36,811 bases of DNA from QHXQ01 sp036389375 (GCA_036389375.1 DASVQA010000093.1:1-36811), one strand, 5' to 3'; shown: positions 1 through 8,027, numbered from the stretch's first letter. Made by a program: numbers and translations. Notes: generated from the letters alone by a model not told the origin.

Positions 1-1606
1 CGACGCGCTCGTCCAGCATGCGCTCGTGCTGGTCGGAGCACGCGAAGCGCAGGTAATACCACGACGAATCGACGAACGTATCCATCGTGTCGGTTTCGCG
101 CCTCGCTTGCGCACCGCACTTCGGGCACGGCGTGTTGACGAAATCGTCGCGCTTGTTCAGCGGGTTGCCGTGGCCGTCGGGGACGCAGTCTTCAGGCAGT
201 ACCACCGGAAGCTGATCGTCCGGCACGGGGACGTCGCCACAAGTCCCGCAATGGACGATCGGAACCGGACAGCCCCAGTAGCGCTGGCGTGAGATGCCCC
301 AGTCGCGCAGGCGATACGTGACGGCCGGCTCGCCAAAACCCTGCGCGCGCGCGTACTCCGCCATGTCGCGCAGCGCGTCGGCCGACAACTTGCCGCTCCA
401 ATCGCCGCTGTTGACCAGTATGCCGTAGTCGGTGAACGCGTGCGGCATGGCGATGGATTGATCCGGGTGTTCCGGGTCGTGCTCGATGCGCTCCTGCTCG
501 TGCGAGATGCGCTCGATGACGCGGCGAATGGGCAGCGAGTATTTCTGCGCGAACTCGAAATCGCGCTCGTCGTGTGCGGGCACAGACATGACCGCGCCCG
601 TGCCGTACTCAGTCAGCACGTAGTTGCCGACCCAGACCGGAATCTGCTCGCCGCTAAACGGATTGATGGCGAGCAGCCCCGTGTTCACGCCTTCTTTCTC
701 CACCTCGACGCCGGGCGGCTGCGCGGTGCGCGTCGCCTTCACGCGCGCCGCAAACTGCGCCACGTCCGTTTTCAAGGCCGAGTCCTGCATCAGTTGCGCC
801 AACGCCGGATGTTCGGGCGCGACGACAATGGCGTTCACGCCGTAGATCGTGTCCACGCGCGTGGTAAAGACGCGCACGTGCGCGTCCGTGTCCTTGATCG
901 GAAAATCAATGAACGCGCCTTCGCTCCGGCCGATCCAGTTGCGCTGCATCGTCAGCACGCGCTCGGGCCAGCCCGCCTCGATCTCGCGCATGTCCGCCAG
1001 CAGTTGCTCTGCATAATTGCTCGTGCGGATAAACCACTGTTCCAGATCGCGCTTCTCGACCACCGCGCCGCAGCGCCAGCACACGCCGCCCGACGACTGT
1101 TCGTTCGACAGCACCGTCTCTTCCTGCGGACACCAGTTGACCGGCGAGTTCTTGCGATAGATCAAGCCGTGCGCCAGCATCTTCAGGAAGAACCACTGAT
1201 CCCACTTGTAATAGGCGGGCGTGTGCGCCGCGACCTCGCGCCGCCAGTCGTAGCTGATGCCCATGCGCTTCATCTGCCCGCGCATGTGTGCGATGTTCCC
1301 GTCCGTCCATTCGCCGGGCATCACGCCGCGTTTGATCGCGGCTTGCTCGGCCGGTTGCCCGAAGCTGTCCCAGCCAATCGGGTGCAGCACGTTGAAGCCT
1401 TGCAGCCGCTTGTACCACGACAGCGCATCGCCGATTGAGTAGTTGCGCACGTGCCCCATGTGCAGGAAGCCCGACGGGTACGGCAACATTTCCAGACAAT
1501 AGAAACCCGGTTTGTCCGCCTGCGGCTCAACCTCGAACGCGCCCGTCTCGGCCCAATGGCGCTGCCACTTCTCTTCAATCTGCTCAGGAAAATATTTCTC
1601 GTCCAT
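1..1606 (-). CDS. leuS: leucyl-tRNA synthetase, N-terminal part (cut by window edge)
   Basis: Class I aminoacyl-tRNA synthetase charging tRNA-Leu in the cytoplasm. About 535 residues are visible, starting MDEKYFPEQIEEKW. The HIGH-type ATP-binding motif reads HMGH at residues 49-52 within FLHMGHVRNY. A zinc-type CWRC pair is followed by EKRDLEQWFI, and further on come the CP1 editing region, the motif DWGISRQRYWG, and CGTCG/CPKCG pairs before DTFVDSSWYY. The KMSKS loop and anticodon-binding domain lie beyond base 1. The ATG at 1606 is preceded by AAGAGG at a suitable distance. The family is normally 800-870 residues, so about two thirds is present. A long leader with a candidate promoter lies upstream (1607-1865). 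Identification is secure. Confidence 0.96.
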   Translation of the reverse strand, partial: MDEKYFPEQIEEKWQRHWAETGAFEVEPQADKPGFYCLEMLPYPSGFLHMGHVRNYSIGDALSWYKRLQGFNVLHPIGWDSFGQPAEQAAIKRGVMPGEWTDGNIAHMRGQMKRMGISYDWRREVAAHTPAYYKWDQWFFLKMLAHGLIYRKNSPVNWCPQEETVLSNEQSSGGVCWRCGAVVEKRDLEQWFIRTSNYAEQLLADMREIEAGWPERVLTMQRNWIGRSEGAFIDFPIKDTDAHVRVFTTRVDTIYGVNAIVVAPEHPALAQLMQDSALKTDVAQFAARVKATRTAQPPGVEVEKEGVNTGLLAINPFSGEQIPVWVGNYVLTEYGTGAVMSVPAHDERDFEFAQKYSLPIRRVIERISHEQERIEHDPEHPDQSIAMPHAFTDYGILVNSGDWSGKLSADALRDMAEYARAQGFGEPAVTYRLRDWGISRQRYWGCPVPIVHCGTCGDVPVPDDQLPVVLPEDCVPDGHGNPLNKRDDFVNTPCPKCGAQARRETDTMDTFVDSSWYYLRFACSDQHERMLDERV

Positions 1607-1971
1607 ACTCAACACCTCTTCTCTGCCTCACGCATCTTCACCGACCGGCGCGCACGAACGCAAACAGCGGCGCACGCGCCGGTTCATCTTTCGTTGTTTG
1701 TTGTGGGTGGAATGTCGCCGCTCGCGGGGCGCGCGCAAACTTCAGGCGCGGCAACCGAGCGGCACCGTAAGGAGGAGTTTCGTAGGCTGGTAAAAGATAC
1801 TTATCATCTGAATCTTCCCTACTCTTGCGCCGTCATCTTAACCTAACCAATATGCACGCTGTCAACCTTCTCGTCACCCTCTATGAGCATAACTTAGGGA
1901 TGTTGCGCTCGTTGTTGCTGTAATGTCCTGTGGACTATCAGAAGTGAGAATGTGGTTGCGGTTAAGTATAC
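1607..1971. other. intergenic leader region of leuS, no gene seen
   Basis: 365 bases between the TOPRIM-like gene and leuS, both on the minus strand. The part next to leuS (to about 1790) is GC-rich like the chromosome, and the rest is AT-rich like the insert, so the composition boundary falls inside this spacer. It contains a 9-bp inverted repeat (ACCGGCGCG at 1644-1652, CGCGCCGGT at 1675-1683). It also contains a 39-base segment (1642-1680) that recurs upstream of the RNase E/G gene. No convincing ORF, and no T-box consensus was recognised. Confidence 0.6.
1835..1865 (-). promoter_or_regulatory. candidate leuS promoter
   Basis: On the minus strand a perfect -35 TTGACA (1865-1860) is followed 19 bases later by TAAGAT (1840-1835; 4 of 6 matches to the -10 consensus). 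The spacing is long, so this is tentative. It would give a leader of about 220 bases. Confidence 0.3.
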
Positions 1972-1979
1972 TTAAGTAT
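1962..1979. repeat. 14-bp perfect palindrome plus direct repeat at the end of the TOPRIM-like gene
   Basis: TTAAGTATACTTAA (1962-1975) is a perfect palindrome overlapping the TAA stop codon (1974-1972, minus). AAGTAT is repeated directly at 1964-1969 and 1974-1979. It could be an operator-like dyad or a scar at the edge of the AT-rich insert. Confidence 0.6.
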
Positions 1980-2625
1980 TCCAGCCTTGCTCGCTAATCA
2001 CGACTCTAAGATTAGTCTCAAGGTACCTAAAAGCAGGTAGCGTGCGGAGTGGTGCAAAATCATTTATGTAACCTGAGACTTGAGATGCCCTTGATGAGAG
2101 CGTACTAACTTTCAGTCGTTTCAGGCGGCGACCGGTAAGGCCGCTAGCGGTACGAATCAAATTATACAACTCTGTTTTAGGGTCGGGTAAGTCTTCAATT
2201 CTCCGAAGCACCGGCAATCTAAGTGCCCCTCGCCCATGTGGATTTCCAGCCGCTCTTCTTATGGCCGGGGCATCGAATAATAGCCACGCTTCTTGCATTC
2301 GCACTGGTACTACGCAAACCACCGGAGATACCCCTGTTTCGCTTTGCGCTTCATCAACTGCGCGGTGAATTTCAGTAACTCGTGTTTCTAGTAGCTCCCG
2401 ATCCGCATCCCGGTGAATAAATAGTAAGTCGCAAGGGTAAAGCTCGATGCTTCTAATAATCTTATTCTTTAACCCTTGAGGTTTCTCTCTTAGCCGCCAA
2501 ACGTCTGCGAAATTCGATTGGATCGCACAATTTATTCCTATTTCTCTTAAAAGCCATGTGAGGATAGGAATCAATGCCTTGTCGGAACTACCTTCAGGTA
2601 AAAGTGTATACCGGAGATCAGGCAT
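1972..2625 (-). CDS. TOPRIM-like protein (DUF4276-type), partner of the upstream ATPase
   Basis: About 217 residues. The N-terminus LLPEGSSDKALI resembles the TOPRIM strand with its conserved Glu (EGxSD), and HRDADRE supplies the second acidic (DxD) motif. It also has MQEAWLLFD, a pattern seen in DUF4276-like proteins. TOPRIM folds bind Mg2+ and act as nucleases in OLD-family effectors; nuclease activity here is inferred. It follows the ATPase gene almost without a gap. An in-frame GTG at 2631 overlaps the ATPase TAG by one base. I prefer the ATG at 2625 because AAGG sits nine bases upstream of it. The coupling suggests a two-subunit complex. Composition is AT-rich compared with the flanking genes. 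The family assignment rests on motifs only. Confidence 0.7.
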   Translation of the reverse strand: MPDLRYTLLPEGSSDKALIPILTWLLREIGINCAIQSNFADVWRLREKPQGLKNKIIRSIELYPCDLLFIHRDADRELLETRVTEIHRAVDEAQSETGVSPVVCVVPVRMQEAWLLFDAPAIRRAAGNPHGRGALRLPVLRRIEDLPDPKTELYNLIRTASGLTGRRLKRLKVSTLSSRASQVSGYINDFAPLRTLPAFRYLETNLRVVISEQGWNT

Positions 2626-2630
2626 TGCCA

Positions 2631-4196
2631 CTAGCCTTGTTGTGCTTGAAAGAAGGGGAGCAGAACTTGAAGATCGGGTCTATCCATTACCCTACGGCTT
2701 TTTTGGGAGGATTCAAATTTAACATCCTCATCGCTGTCTAAACCATTAGGGCTTATCGGATTAAGATACGCTAATAGCTTGCCTTTTGAGATAGGAGAGG
2801 GATTTCCAGATGCATTGGCTCTCCATGTTTTAGGAAGTGGGCTAAAGCTCGCATGCTTAAATCTTATCCCTGATTCCACAGATTCCTTTAGTTCAGCAAC
2901 GAGTAAACTATCATCAGGAACTTGTGCAACCACTGAAGGAGAATGCGTGTTAATAACAACTTGTCGAAGCGGATTGTCAGGGCTTATAGGTTCATTAACA
3001 TCGGTTGCGATATCTTGTAGGAGACTCAGCATCGCTGGTATGCGATCTGGATGAATTCCATTTTCCGGTTCTTCTAAGCAAATCAACCCTTGTGCTTCTG
3101 GATCAAAATCGATTACAGCAAGTGCTAGAAAGCGCAAAGTCCCATCTGAGAGTGCTCTGGCTGGGTGTGAAGTACCGTCACGACCTGTCACCAGAAGAGT
3201 TAATGATTGCCGACGTTCATCTCGCTCTATCTTAATCTCATATACATCTTCTATAAGATCGGACAAGCGGCTAGCGACTTGGCCATAAATTTTTGATGCC
3301 TCTTCAACACTGTCCGGGCCATTTTCTTTACTCTTACTGTTGATAGAAGCTAAGTGATATAGCGTGGCAGCTAGATGCGCTCCATCAGTTCCGAGTGTTG
3401 TGGGAGAGGTGAAGTCATCAGGTTTGCGAAGGGAAGAAGGCTCAAGTTGAAGTAGTCTCCATGAACGCATTTCGTTTCTTGCAAGTAAAGCAGTCGGACT
3501 CTCCGCCGCATTAGTTGCGGATAGAACTGTTCTGGGTAAGTTAGCAGCTAGACGTGAAGAAGGTCTGCCACCGCTTCTGTTACGCCTTCCTGCTTTACTA
3601 CTGTGTGTTGAATGTCGAGCGCCGCCAGCATCATGATGCAATTTTATGACACGACTTTTCCCGCCCCCCTCAGTTGAGATGAAATAAGGTCTATGTTTCG
3701 CGCCGACTACGGCGGAATTACGCCAGCTAGGTTCATGTTTGAAAAGCAACTGTTTAGGAGCATCGCCTTTCTTAATATAAGTTAATTCCTCTTTGACAAG
3801 TTCTAACTTACCTAGTGATTGGAAGGTATCATCTACCCGGTAAGCAAGAATAATTGTGTACCGAAGAAAAGTAGTAGAAGCTATGGCTCTCTGGCCTAAA
3901 TCATCAACTCCTTCATTTGGCACGATCATCTCGGCCTCAAATGACATCTCGTTGTCATACTCACCGCCTACCCGGTGAAATATGCTTCTCACATCAGACG
4001 CTCGCCCACCTTCGTCACGAACTGATAGCGCAGCGTCCATTAAGGGCTTATCAGCGAGAGTGCTCAAGAAACGGATTGCATCAAAAAGATTTGATTTACC
4101 TACCGCATTTGCGCCAGCCACACAAGTAAACGCGCCGAACCGCATATCAACGTTAACCAAATTTTTGAAACCTGAGACCCTTAAGCGTGTGAGCAT
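2631..4196 (-). CDS. AAA/ABC-type ATPase, OLD/PARIS-like
   Basis: 521 residues from the ATG at 4196 (MLTRLRVSGFKNL); an in-frame start at 4223 is less likely. The N-terminal strand and Walker A motif GANAVGKSN (about residues 24-32) match the SMC/RecF-like AAA_21 class. A long middle region (about 90-310) is family-variable and includes a basic stretch rich in Arg, Ser and Gly near 200-220. The C-terminal half carries ALSDGTLRFL (ABC signature-like), LICLEEPENGIHP (Walker B with catalytic Glu) and INTHSP (H-loop). It is the first gene of a two-gene unit with the TOPRIM-like gene. In OLD class 4 and PARIS systems the ATPase and TOPRIM parts are likewise separate proteins that sense phage functions. 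Defence is inferred by analogy. Its AT-rich composition suggests horizontal acquisition. Confidence 0.82.
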   Translation of the reverse strand: MLTRLRVSGFKNLVNVDMRFGAFTCVAGANAVGKSNLFDAIRFLSTLADKPLMDAALSVRDEGGRASDVRSIFHRVGGEYDNEMSFEAEMIVPNEGVDDLGQRAIASTTFLRYTIILAYRVDDTFQSLGKLELVKEELTYIKKGDAPKQLLFKHEPSWRNSAVVGAKHRPYFISTEGGGKSRVIKLHHDAGGARHSTHSSKAGRRNRSGGRPSSRLAANLPRTVLSATNAAESPTALLARNEMRSWRLLQLEPSSLRKPDDFTSPTTLGTDGAHLAATLYHLASINSKSKENGPDSVEEASKIYGQVASRLSDLIEDVYEIKIERDERRQSLTLLVTGRDGTSHPARALSDGTLRFLALAVIDFDPEAQGLICLEEPENGIHPDRIPAMLSLLQDIATDVNEPISPDNPLRQVVINTHSPSVVAQVPDDSLLVAELKESVESGIRFKHASFSPLPKTWRANASGNPSPISKGKLLAYLNPISPNGLDSDEDVKFESSQKSRRVMDRPDLQVLLPFFQAQQG

Positions 4197-4203
4197 AATG
4201 CTT

Positions 4204-4208
4204 CTCCC
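4204..4208 (-). promoter_or_regulatory. ribosome binding site that fixes the ATPase start
   Basis: GGGAG on the minus strand, seven bases before the ATG at 4196. The longer start at 4223 has no such site, so translation most likely begins at 4196. Confidence 0.6.
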
Positions 4209-4233
4209 TACAATCGCAATCACAGTTTGTCAA
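4205..4233 (-). promoter_or_regulatory. possible promoter of the ATPase/TOPRIM unit
   Basis: A perfect TTGACA (4233-4228, minus) is followed after 17 bases by TAGGGA (4210-4205), a poor -10 that overlaps the ribosome binding site. The -35 is convincing; the -10 is not. Confidence 0.25.
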
Positions 4234-4234
4234 G

Positions 4235-4255
4235 TGTGGGATAATCATTCTCACA
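4235..4255. promoter_or_regulatory. 21-bp dyad next to the ATPase promoter region
   Basis: Arms TGTGGGA (4235-4241) and TCTCACA (4249-4255) are inverted with one mismatch around a 7-base centre. The dyad lies immediately upstream of the TTGACA of the ATPase unit and overlaps the nfo stop codon (4253-4251). Its size and position fit a repressor operator. Confidence 0.4.
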
Positions 4256-5111
4256 TAGTTTCAACGAAATTGCGTAGCACTCCAAGATTGCGCGCGTCGT
4301 CCGCCTGTTCGTCCTGCGGCGTCTCAAGGACGAAAGCGGCGTGCGCGAGTTGCGGATGTCGGGCGACGCGGCGTAGTGCCTCCGCGCCGATGTGACCGAG
4401 ACCGATGTGCCAGTGGCGATCAACGCGCGAGTTATAGTCGGCCTTCGAGTCGTTGAAATGCACGGCGCGCACGTTGGCCGTGCCGACGTTGCGCTCGATG
4501 GTTTCGATGGTGGCATTGAAGCCGTCTTCTACGCGCAGGTCGTAGCCGGCGGTGAAGGCGTGGGCGGTATCGAGGCAGACGCCCAGATTGAGCGCGGGAC
4601 AGGCCGCGATGATGTCGCGCAGGTGCTCGAAGCGATGACCGATGCACGCGCCTTGCCCGGCCGTGTTCTCCAAGAGGATGCGAAAGTGCGCGAGGTCTAA
4701 GTCGGCGCAGGCGGCGCGCAGGCTCTCCGCGCAGGTGCGGATGCCGTCCACTTCGCACGCACCCTTCGCACTGCCGGGATGCACCACCAGATAGTCCGCG
4801 CCGAGCGCAATGCCCCGTTCCACTTCTTCGCGGAAGGAGGTGATGGACTTGGCGCGTATGGTCGAATCAGCAGCCGCGAGGTTGATGAGATAGTTTGCGT
4901 GGATGACGACGGGCGTCAACTCCGTCTCCTCCCGCACACGTTTGAACGTCTCGATCTCTTCGGCGCTAAGCGCCTTGGCCTGCCAGCCGCGCGGGTTGCG
5001 CGAGAACAGCTGCACGGTGTCGCAGTTGCGCGCGTGCGCTTTCAGCAAAGCGTGCTGCAAGCCGCCGGCAATCGGCGCGTGAAAGCCGATGCGCGGGCGC
5101 GGCGGTTGCAT
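4251..5111 (-). CDS. nfo: deoxyribonuclease IV (apurinic/apyrimidinic endonuclease)
   Basis: Nfo family AP endonuclease of base-excision repair, cleaving 5' of abasic sites with a three-zinc centre in a TIM barrel. The zinc-ligand motifs appear in order: IHANYLINLA, VVHPGS, LLENTAGQG, CLDTAHAFTAGYD, VHFNDSK, DRHWHIGLGHIG and LETPQ. The full AP_endonuc_2 signature set is therefore present. I chose the ATG at 5111 (MQPPRPRIGFHAPIAGG), which matches the family's normal short N-terminus. A TTG at 5147 would extend it by 12 residues and overlap the upstream dipeptidase stop as TTGA, with AAGG nine bases upstream, so that start cannot be excluded. Length is about 286 residues, usual for the family. 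It is probably cotranscribed with the dipeptidase. Confidence 0.93.
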   Translation of the reverse strand: MQPPRPRIGFHAPIAGGLQHALLKAHARNCDTVQLFSRNPRGWQAKALSAEEIETFKRVREETELTPVVIHANYLINLAAADSTIRAKSITSFREEVERGIALGADYLVVHPGSAKGACEVDGIRTCAESLRAACADLDLAHFRILLENTAGQGACIGHRFEHLRDIIAACPALNLGVCLDTAHAFTAGYDLRVEDGFNATIETIERNVGTANVRAVHFNDSKADYNSRVDRHWHIGLGHIGAEALRRVARHPQLAHAAFVLETPQDEQADDARNLGVLRNFVETM

Positions 5112-5143
5112 GTCGGTTGTTAGGGCCTGCCCTGTTGCTTGTT

Positions 5144-6433
5144 TCAACGTGCGCCGCCTTGTTCCACTTCCGCCAGCACGCGCAGCATGTTGCCGCCGAG
5201 AATCTTATGAATATCCTGTTCGCCGTAACCGCGCCGCAGCAGTTCTTTCGTGAGATTCGGTAAATCCGCGACTGAAGCCAGATCGGCGGGCAGGGCTTGC
5301 GTGCCGTCGAAGTCCGAGCCGATGCCGACGTGGTCTATGCCGACGAGGCGAACGATGTAGTCAATGTGGTCGGCGACGCGCGTCACGGAGACGGGCGGCA
5401 GGCGTTTCAGGTACTCGCGTTCGCGCACGCGGTCTCGTACGAGTTTGCGTTGCGCCGGTGTGCCCTGCGCGTGCTGCGATGCCTGTTCGACGTGTGCGGC
5501 GATCTCTGCATCCACGCGGCGCTGTGCGTCTTGCCAGCCGGGTTCGATGAACGCCGGGTAGAAGACGACGCAGCAGACACCGCCCGTGCGTGCGAGCGCG
5601 CGCAGTTGGTCGTCGGTCAGGTTGCGCGGGACGTTGACGAGCGCGCGCACGCCGGAGTGTGTGGCGACGACCGGCTTGGTTGAAGTTTCGACGATGTCCC
5701 AGAAAGTTTTGTCGGAGACGTGTGAGACATCTACGATCATGCCGAGCCGGTTCATCTCGCGCACGACGGCGCGGCCGAAATCATTCAACCCGCGCCCCGC
5801 GCCCACCGCATCGCCGCTCGACCCGGCCCAACTCGTCGAGACAGACCATGCGGGCGACATGTAGCGCACGCCAAGGTTGTAATACTTCTCTACGTTCTCC
5901 AACCGCTCGTCAATCGCATAGCCACCTTCCAGCCCCATGAGCGCGGCCAGTTTGCCGGCCGAGACGAGGCGGCGCACGTCTGCGGCGGTTGTTGCGAGGC
6001 CCCACACTTCCGGGTGTTCGGTGGCGAGCGCACGCACGGCCGCGATCTGCCGGTCGGCGCGCGCAATCGCAGCCGCGCCGCCCGTGCCGAAGAACTGCGG
6101 TTCAACCCAGATGGAGAAGAACTGCGCGTCCAGCCCGCCCGCGCGGGCGCGCACGGCGTCGAAGTGGCCGTCGGGCAGACGAGTATTGATGTCCGCGCCC
6201 TCGTCAATCATGCGCTGCACGGTGTCGGCGTGCATATCCACGACGATGGCGCGTTGGTGCATGCTCAAGGGATCGTGCGCGTCTGTCGCCTCGGTCGCGG
6301 CCGGCGCGGGCGGCGTGGTCGCCGTTGTCTGTTCGTTCTGTTCAGGCATGGGCGCGCCTCCGCACGAGAGCAAATTGACGAGCGCGGCAGTTAAGCAGAG
6401 CCGACCAAAGCACGTTTGAGCGCGGCGCATCAT
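5144..6433 (-). CDS. membrane dipeptidase, peptidase family M19, lipoprotein
   Basis: Renal-dipeptidase-like zinc enzyme hydrolysing dipeptides, probably anchored in the cell envelope. The N-terminus is a lipoprotein signal with a lipobox LLSC (Cys24), followed by a Pro/Ala/Thr-rich linker. Catalytic features are MHADT (His68, Asp70), LEGGYAI, VDVSHVSD, VVATHSG and GIGSDFDG, and the C-terminal GGNMLRVL is typical of M19. Length is 429 residues, usual for the family including the signal. Two adjacent ATG codons (6433, 6430) are equivalent starts. The gene ends four bases into the possible TTG start of nfo. Substrate is unknown; M19 enzymes can act on D-amino-acid dipeptides, so a role in peptide uptake or cell-wall peptide turnover is possible. 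Confidence 0.93.
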   Translation of the reverse strand: MMRRAQTCFGRLCLTAALVNLLSCGGAPMPEQNEQTTATTPPAPAATEATDAHDPLSMHQRAIVVDMHADTVQRMIDEGADINTRLPDGHFDAVRARAGGLDAQFFSIWVEPQFFGTGGAAAIARADRQIAAVRALATEHPEVWGLATTAADVRRLVSAGKLAALMGLEGGYAIDERLENVEKYYNLGVRYMSPAWSVSTSWAGSSGDAVGAGRGLNDFGRAVVREMNRLGMIVDVSHVSDKTFWDIVETSTKPVVATHSGVRALVNVPRNLTDDQLRALARTGGVCCVVFYPAFIEPGWQDAQRRVDAEIAAHVEQASQHAQGTPAQRKLVRDRVREREYLKRLPPVSVTRVADHIDYIVRLVGIDHVGIGSDFDGTQALPADLASVADLPNLTKELLRRGYGEQDIHKILGGNMLRVLAEVEQGGAR

Positions 6434-6793
6434 CAGGCATCATGTTGCTTGCACGTTTGGTTGATTAGGGAGAACGTGAGTGATGGTACGGCGCACGCGC
6501 GTCCGCAGGCAAGCGGCAACGTGTATGCCAAAGAAACGCGCGGTTCGTTGCCTGTGCGCGGCGGGGCGGCGCAAAAGTTATTGACGCGGCTTTGCCCGCA
6601 AGTTAGTATGGATTCGTCGTCTCCGGGCTTTAATCTTTCCGGCGGCGACCCCTCCTGAAAGTCCGCGAGCGAAGCCAGACAAACGCGTTTCCCGTTCAAT
6701 CGCATCAGCCAGTTAGCCACTTGCGCGCCCGTGCCGACCGGCGTGCCTTGCGCTAACCGGTGTCATGCCTGATCCGGCGTCCCTGTTCCATTT
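6434..6793. other. divergent intergenic region between dipeptidase and pilT
   Basis: 360 bases between divergent genes. It contains a good plus-strand promoter (6581-6609) and a leader of about 175 bases before pilT. The leader includes GTCG (from about 6618) and CGAC flanking two CCGG blocks, so it may fold. A 95-codon minus-strand reading frame crosses the region but has no recognisable content or ribosome binding site and is not called. Confidence 0.5.
6581..6609 (+). promoter_or_regulatory. sigma70-type promoter of pilT
   Basis: TTGACG (6581-6586), a 17-base spacer, then TAGTAT (6604-6609). This is the best -35/-10 pair in the window and implies transcription from about 6616 toward pilT. 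Confidence 0.6.
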
Positions 6794-7918
6794 ATGCCCA
6801 TTAAAATTGACGATCTTTTGCGCACCGCCACGGCTCAGAGTGCGTCCGATCTGCACGTTAAGGCTGGCTCGTTCCCCGTCATGCGCGTGGACGGCGAACT
6901 GCGCCCCATTCTCGACGCGCCGCGTCTGACGCAGGAAGACACGCTCGACATGGCCTTTTCGATGATGTCGAACCGGCAGAAGCAACGCTTCAAGGAATAC
7001 AACGAGGTGGACATCGGCTACGGCGTGCAGGGCGTCGGGCGCTTCCGCGCCAACGTCTTCCAGCAGCGCGGCAGCGTGAGCATAGTGCTGCGCGTCATCC
7101 CCGACCGCGTCCAGACCATCTCCGATCTCGGTCTGCCGCCACTGACCGAGCGCATCGCGGACGAGCAGCGCGGACTCATCCTCGTGACCGGCGCGACCGG
7201 CTCCGGTAAATCCTCGACGCTCGCCGCCATGATCGACCACATCAACGCCACGCGCGGCGGGCACATCATCACCATCGAAGACCCGATTGAATTTCTGCAC
7301 CGCGACCGCAAGAGCTTCATCACGCAGCGCGAGGTGGACGTGGACACGCGCTCGTTCGCGGAGGCGCTGCGCGGCGCGCTGCGACAAGACCCGGACGTGA
7401 TCCTCGTCGGTGAAATGCGCGACCACGAGACGATTGAGACGGCGCTGACTGCCGCCGAGACCGGCCATCTCGTCCTCTCCACCCTGCACACGCTCGACGC
7501 GACCGAGACGATTGTACGCATCGTCTCCTCTTTCCCGCCGCACCAGCAGAAGAGTGTGCGCTTGCAGTTGGCGGGCATCCTGCGCGCGGTCATCTCAATG
7601 CGCCTCGTGCGCTCGCGCAACGGCAAGGGGCGCGTGCCCGCCGCCGAGATGATGATGTCAACGGCGCTCATCCGCGAGTACATCGCGCACGAGGAGAAGA
7701 CGCCGCTCATCCGCGATGCCATCGCCGCCGGCCGCTCGCAGTACGGCATGCAGACCTTCGACCAGTCGCTCTTTAACCTGCACCAGTCCGGTCTTATCAC
7801 GATGGAAGAGGCTTTGCGCGGCGCGTCGAACCCGGACGAGTTCCGCATGCGCGTGGCTGGCATCTCCTCCACCGTCGATCACGCAAATGACGACATCGTC
7901 AGCATGAGCAATAAGTGA
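6794..7918 (+). CDS. pilT: type IV pilus retraction ATPase PilT
   Basis: Hexameric cytoplasmic ATPase that depolymerises type IV pili for twitching motility. The N-terminal PAS-like part begins MPIKIDDLLRTATAQSASDLH. Walker A is GATGSGKSS with Lys139. The Asp box is IEDPIEFLH, Walker B is DPDVILVGEMRD, and the His box is TGHLVLSTLHT. The C-terminal region has a variant of the PilT AIRNLIRE motif, reading TALIREYI. Length (374) is typical; PilB-type elongation ATPases are much longer and PilU differs in its C-terminus. No strong Shine-Dalgarno precedes the ATG. No other pilus genes lie in the window. It ends before a strong shared terminator. Confidence 0.95.
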   Translation: MPIKIDDLLRTATAQSASDLHVKAGSFPVMRVDGELRPILDAPRLTQEDTLDMAFSMMSNRQKQRFKEYNEVDIGYGVQGVGRFRANVFQQRGSVSIVLRVIPDRVQTISDLGLPPLTERIADEQRGLILVTGATGSGKSSTLAAMIDHINATRGGHIITIEDPIEFLHRDRKSFITQREVDVDTRSFAEALRGALRQDPDVILVGEMRDHETIETALTAAETGHLVLSTLHTLDATETIVRIVSSFPPHQQKSVRLQLAGILRAVISMRLVRSRNGKGRVPAAEMMMSTALIREYIAHEEKTPLIRDAIAAGRSQYGMQTFDQSLFNLHQSGLITMEEALRGASNPDEFRMRVAGISSTVDHANDDIVSMSNK

Positions 7919-7983
7919 GTTCCTCAGGCCGGGCACGGTCAGCCGTGTGCCGCTGCTGACACCTTTCGAGCTTGCTGCGAGAT

Positions 7984-8027
7984 AAACAGCCGTGGCCGCC
8001 CCTTGCGAGGGGCGGCCACGGCTGTTT
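7984..8027. terminator. bidirectional intrinsic terminator (perfect 19-bp stem)
   Basis: Stem arms 7984-8002 and 8009-8027 are perfectly complementary over 19 bp around the loop TTGCGA. The stem is flanked by AAA on one side and TTT on the other, so it can serve both pilT (plus) and the convergent heme-motif gene (minus). Core sequence GCCGTGGCCGCCCC. Confidence 0.85.

Noticed and set aside
1666..1800. T-box-like leader of leuS (a stretch resembling GGTGCCGC on the minus strand)
   Set aside because: The full T-box consensus and a specifier stem with terminator could not be found; similarity is too short.
6433..6720. 95-codon minus-strand reading frame upstream of the dipeptidase
   Set aside because: No ribosome binding site or recognisable sequence, and it overlaps the pilT promoter and leader.
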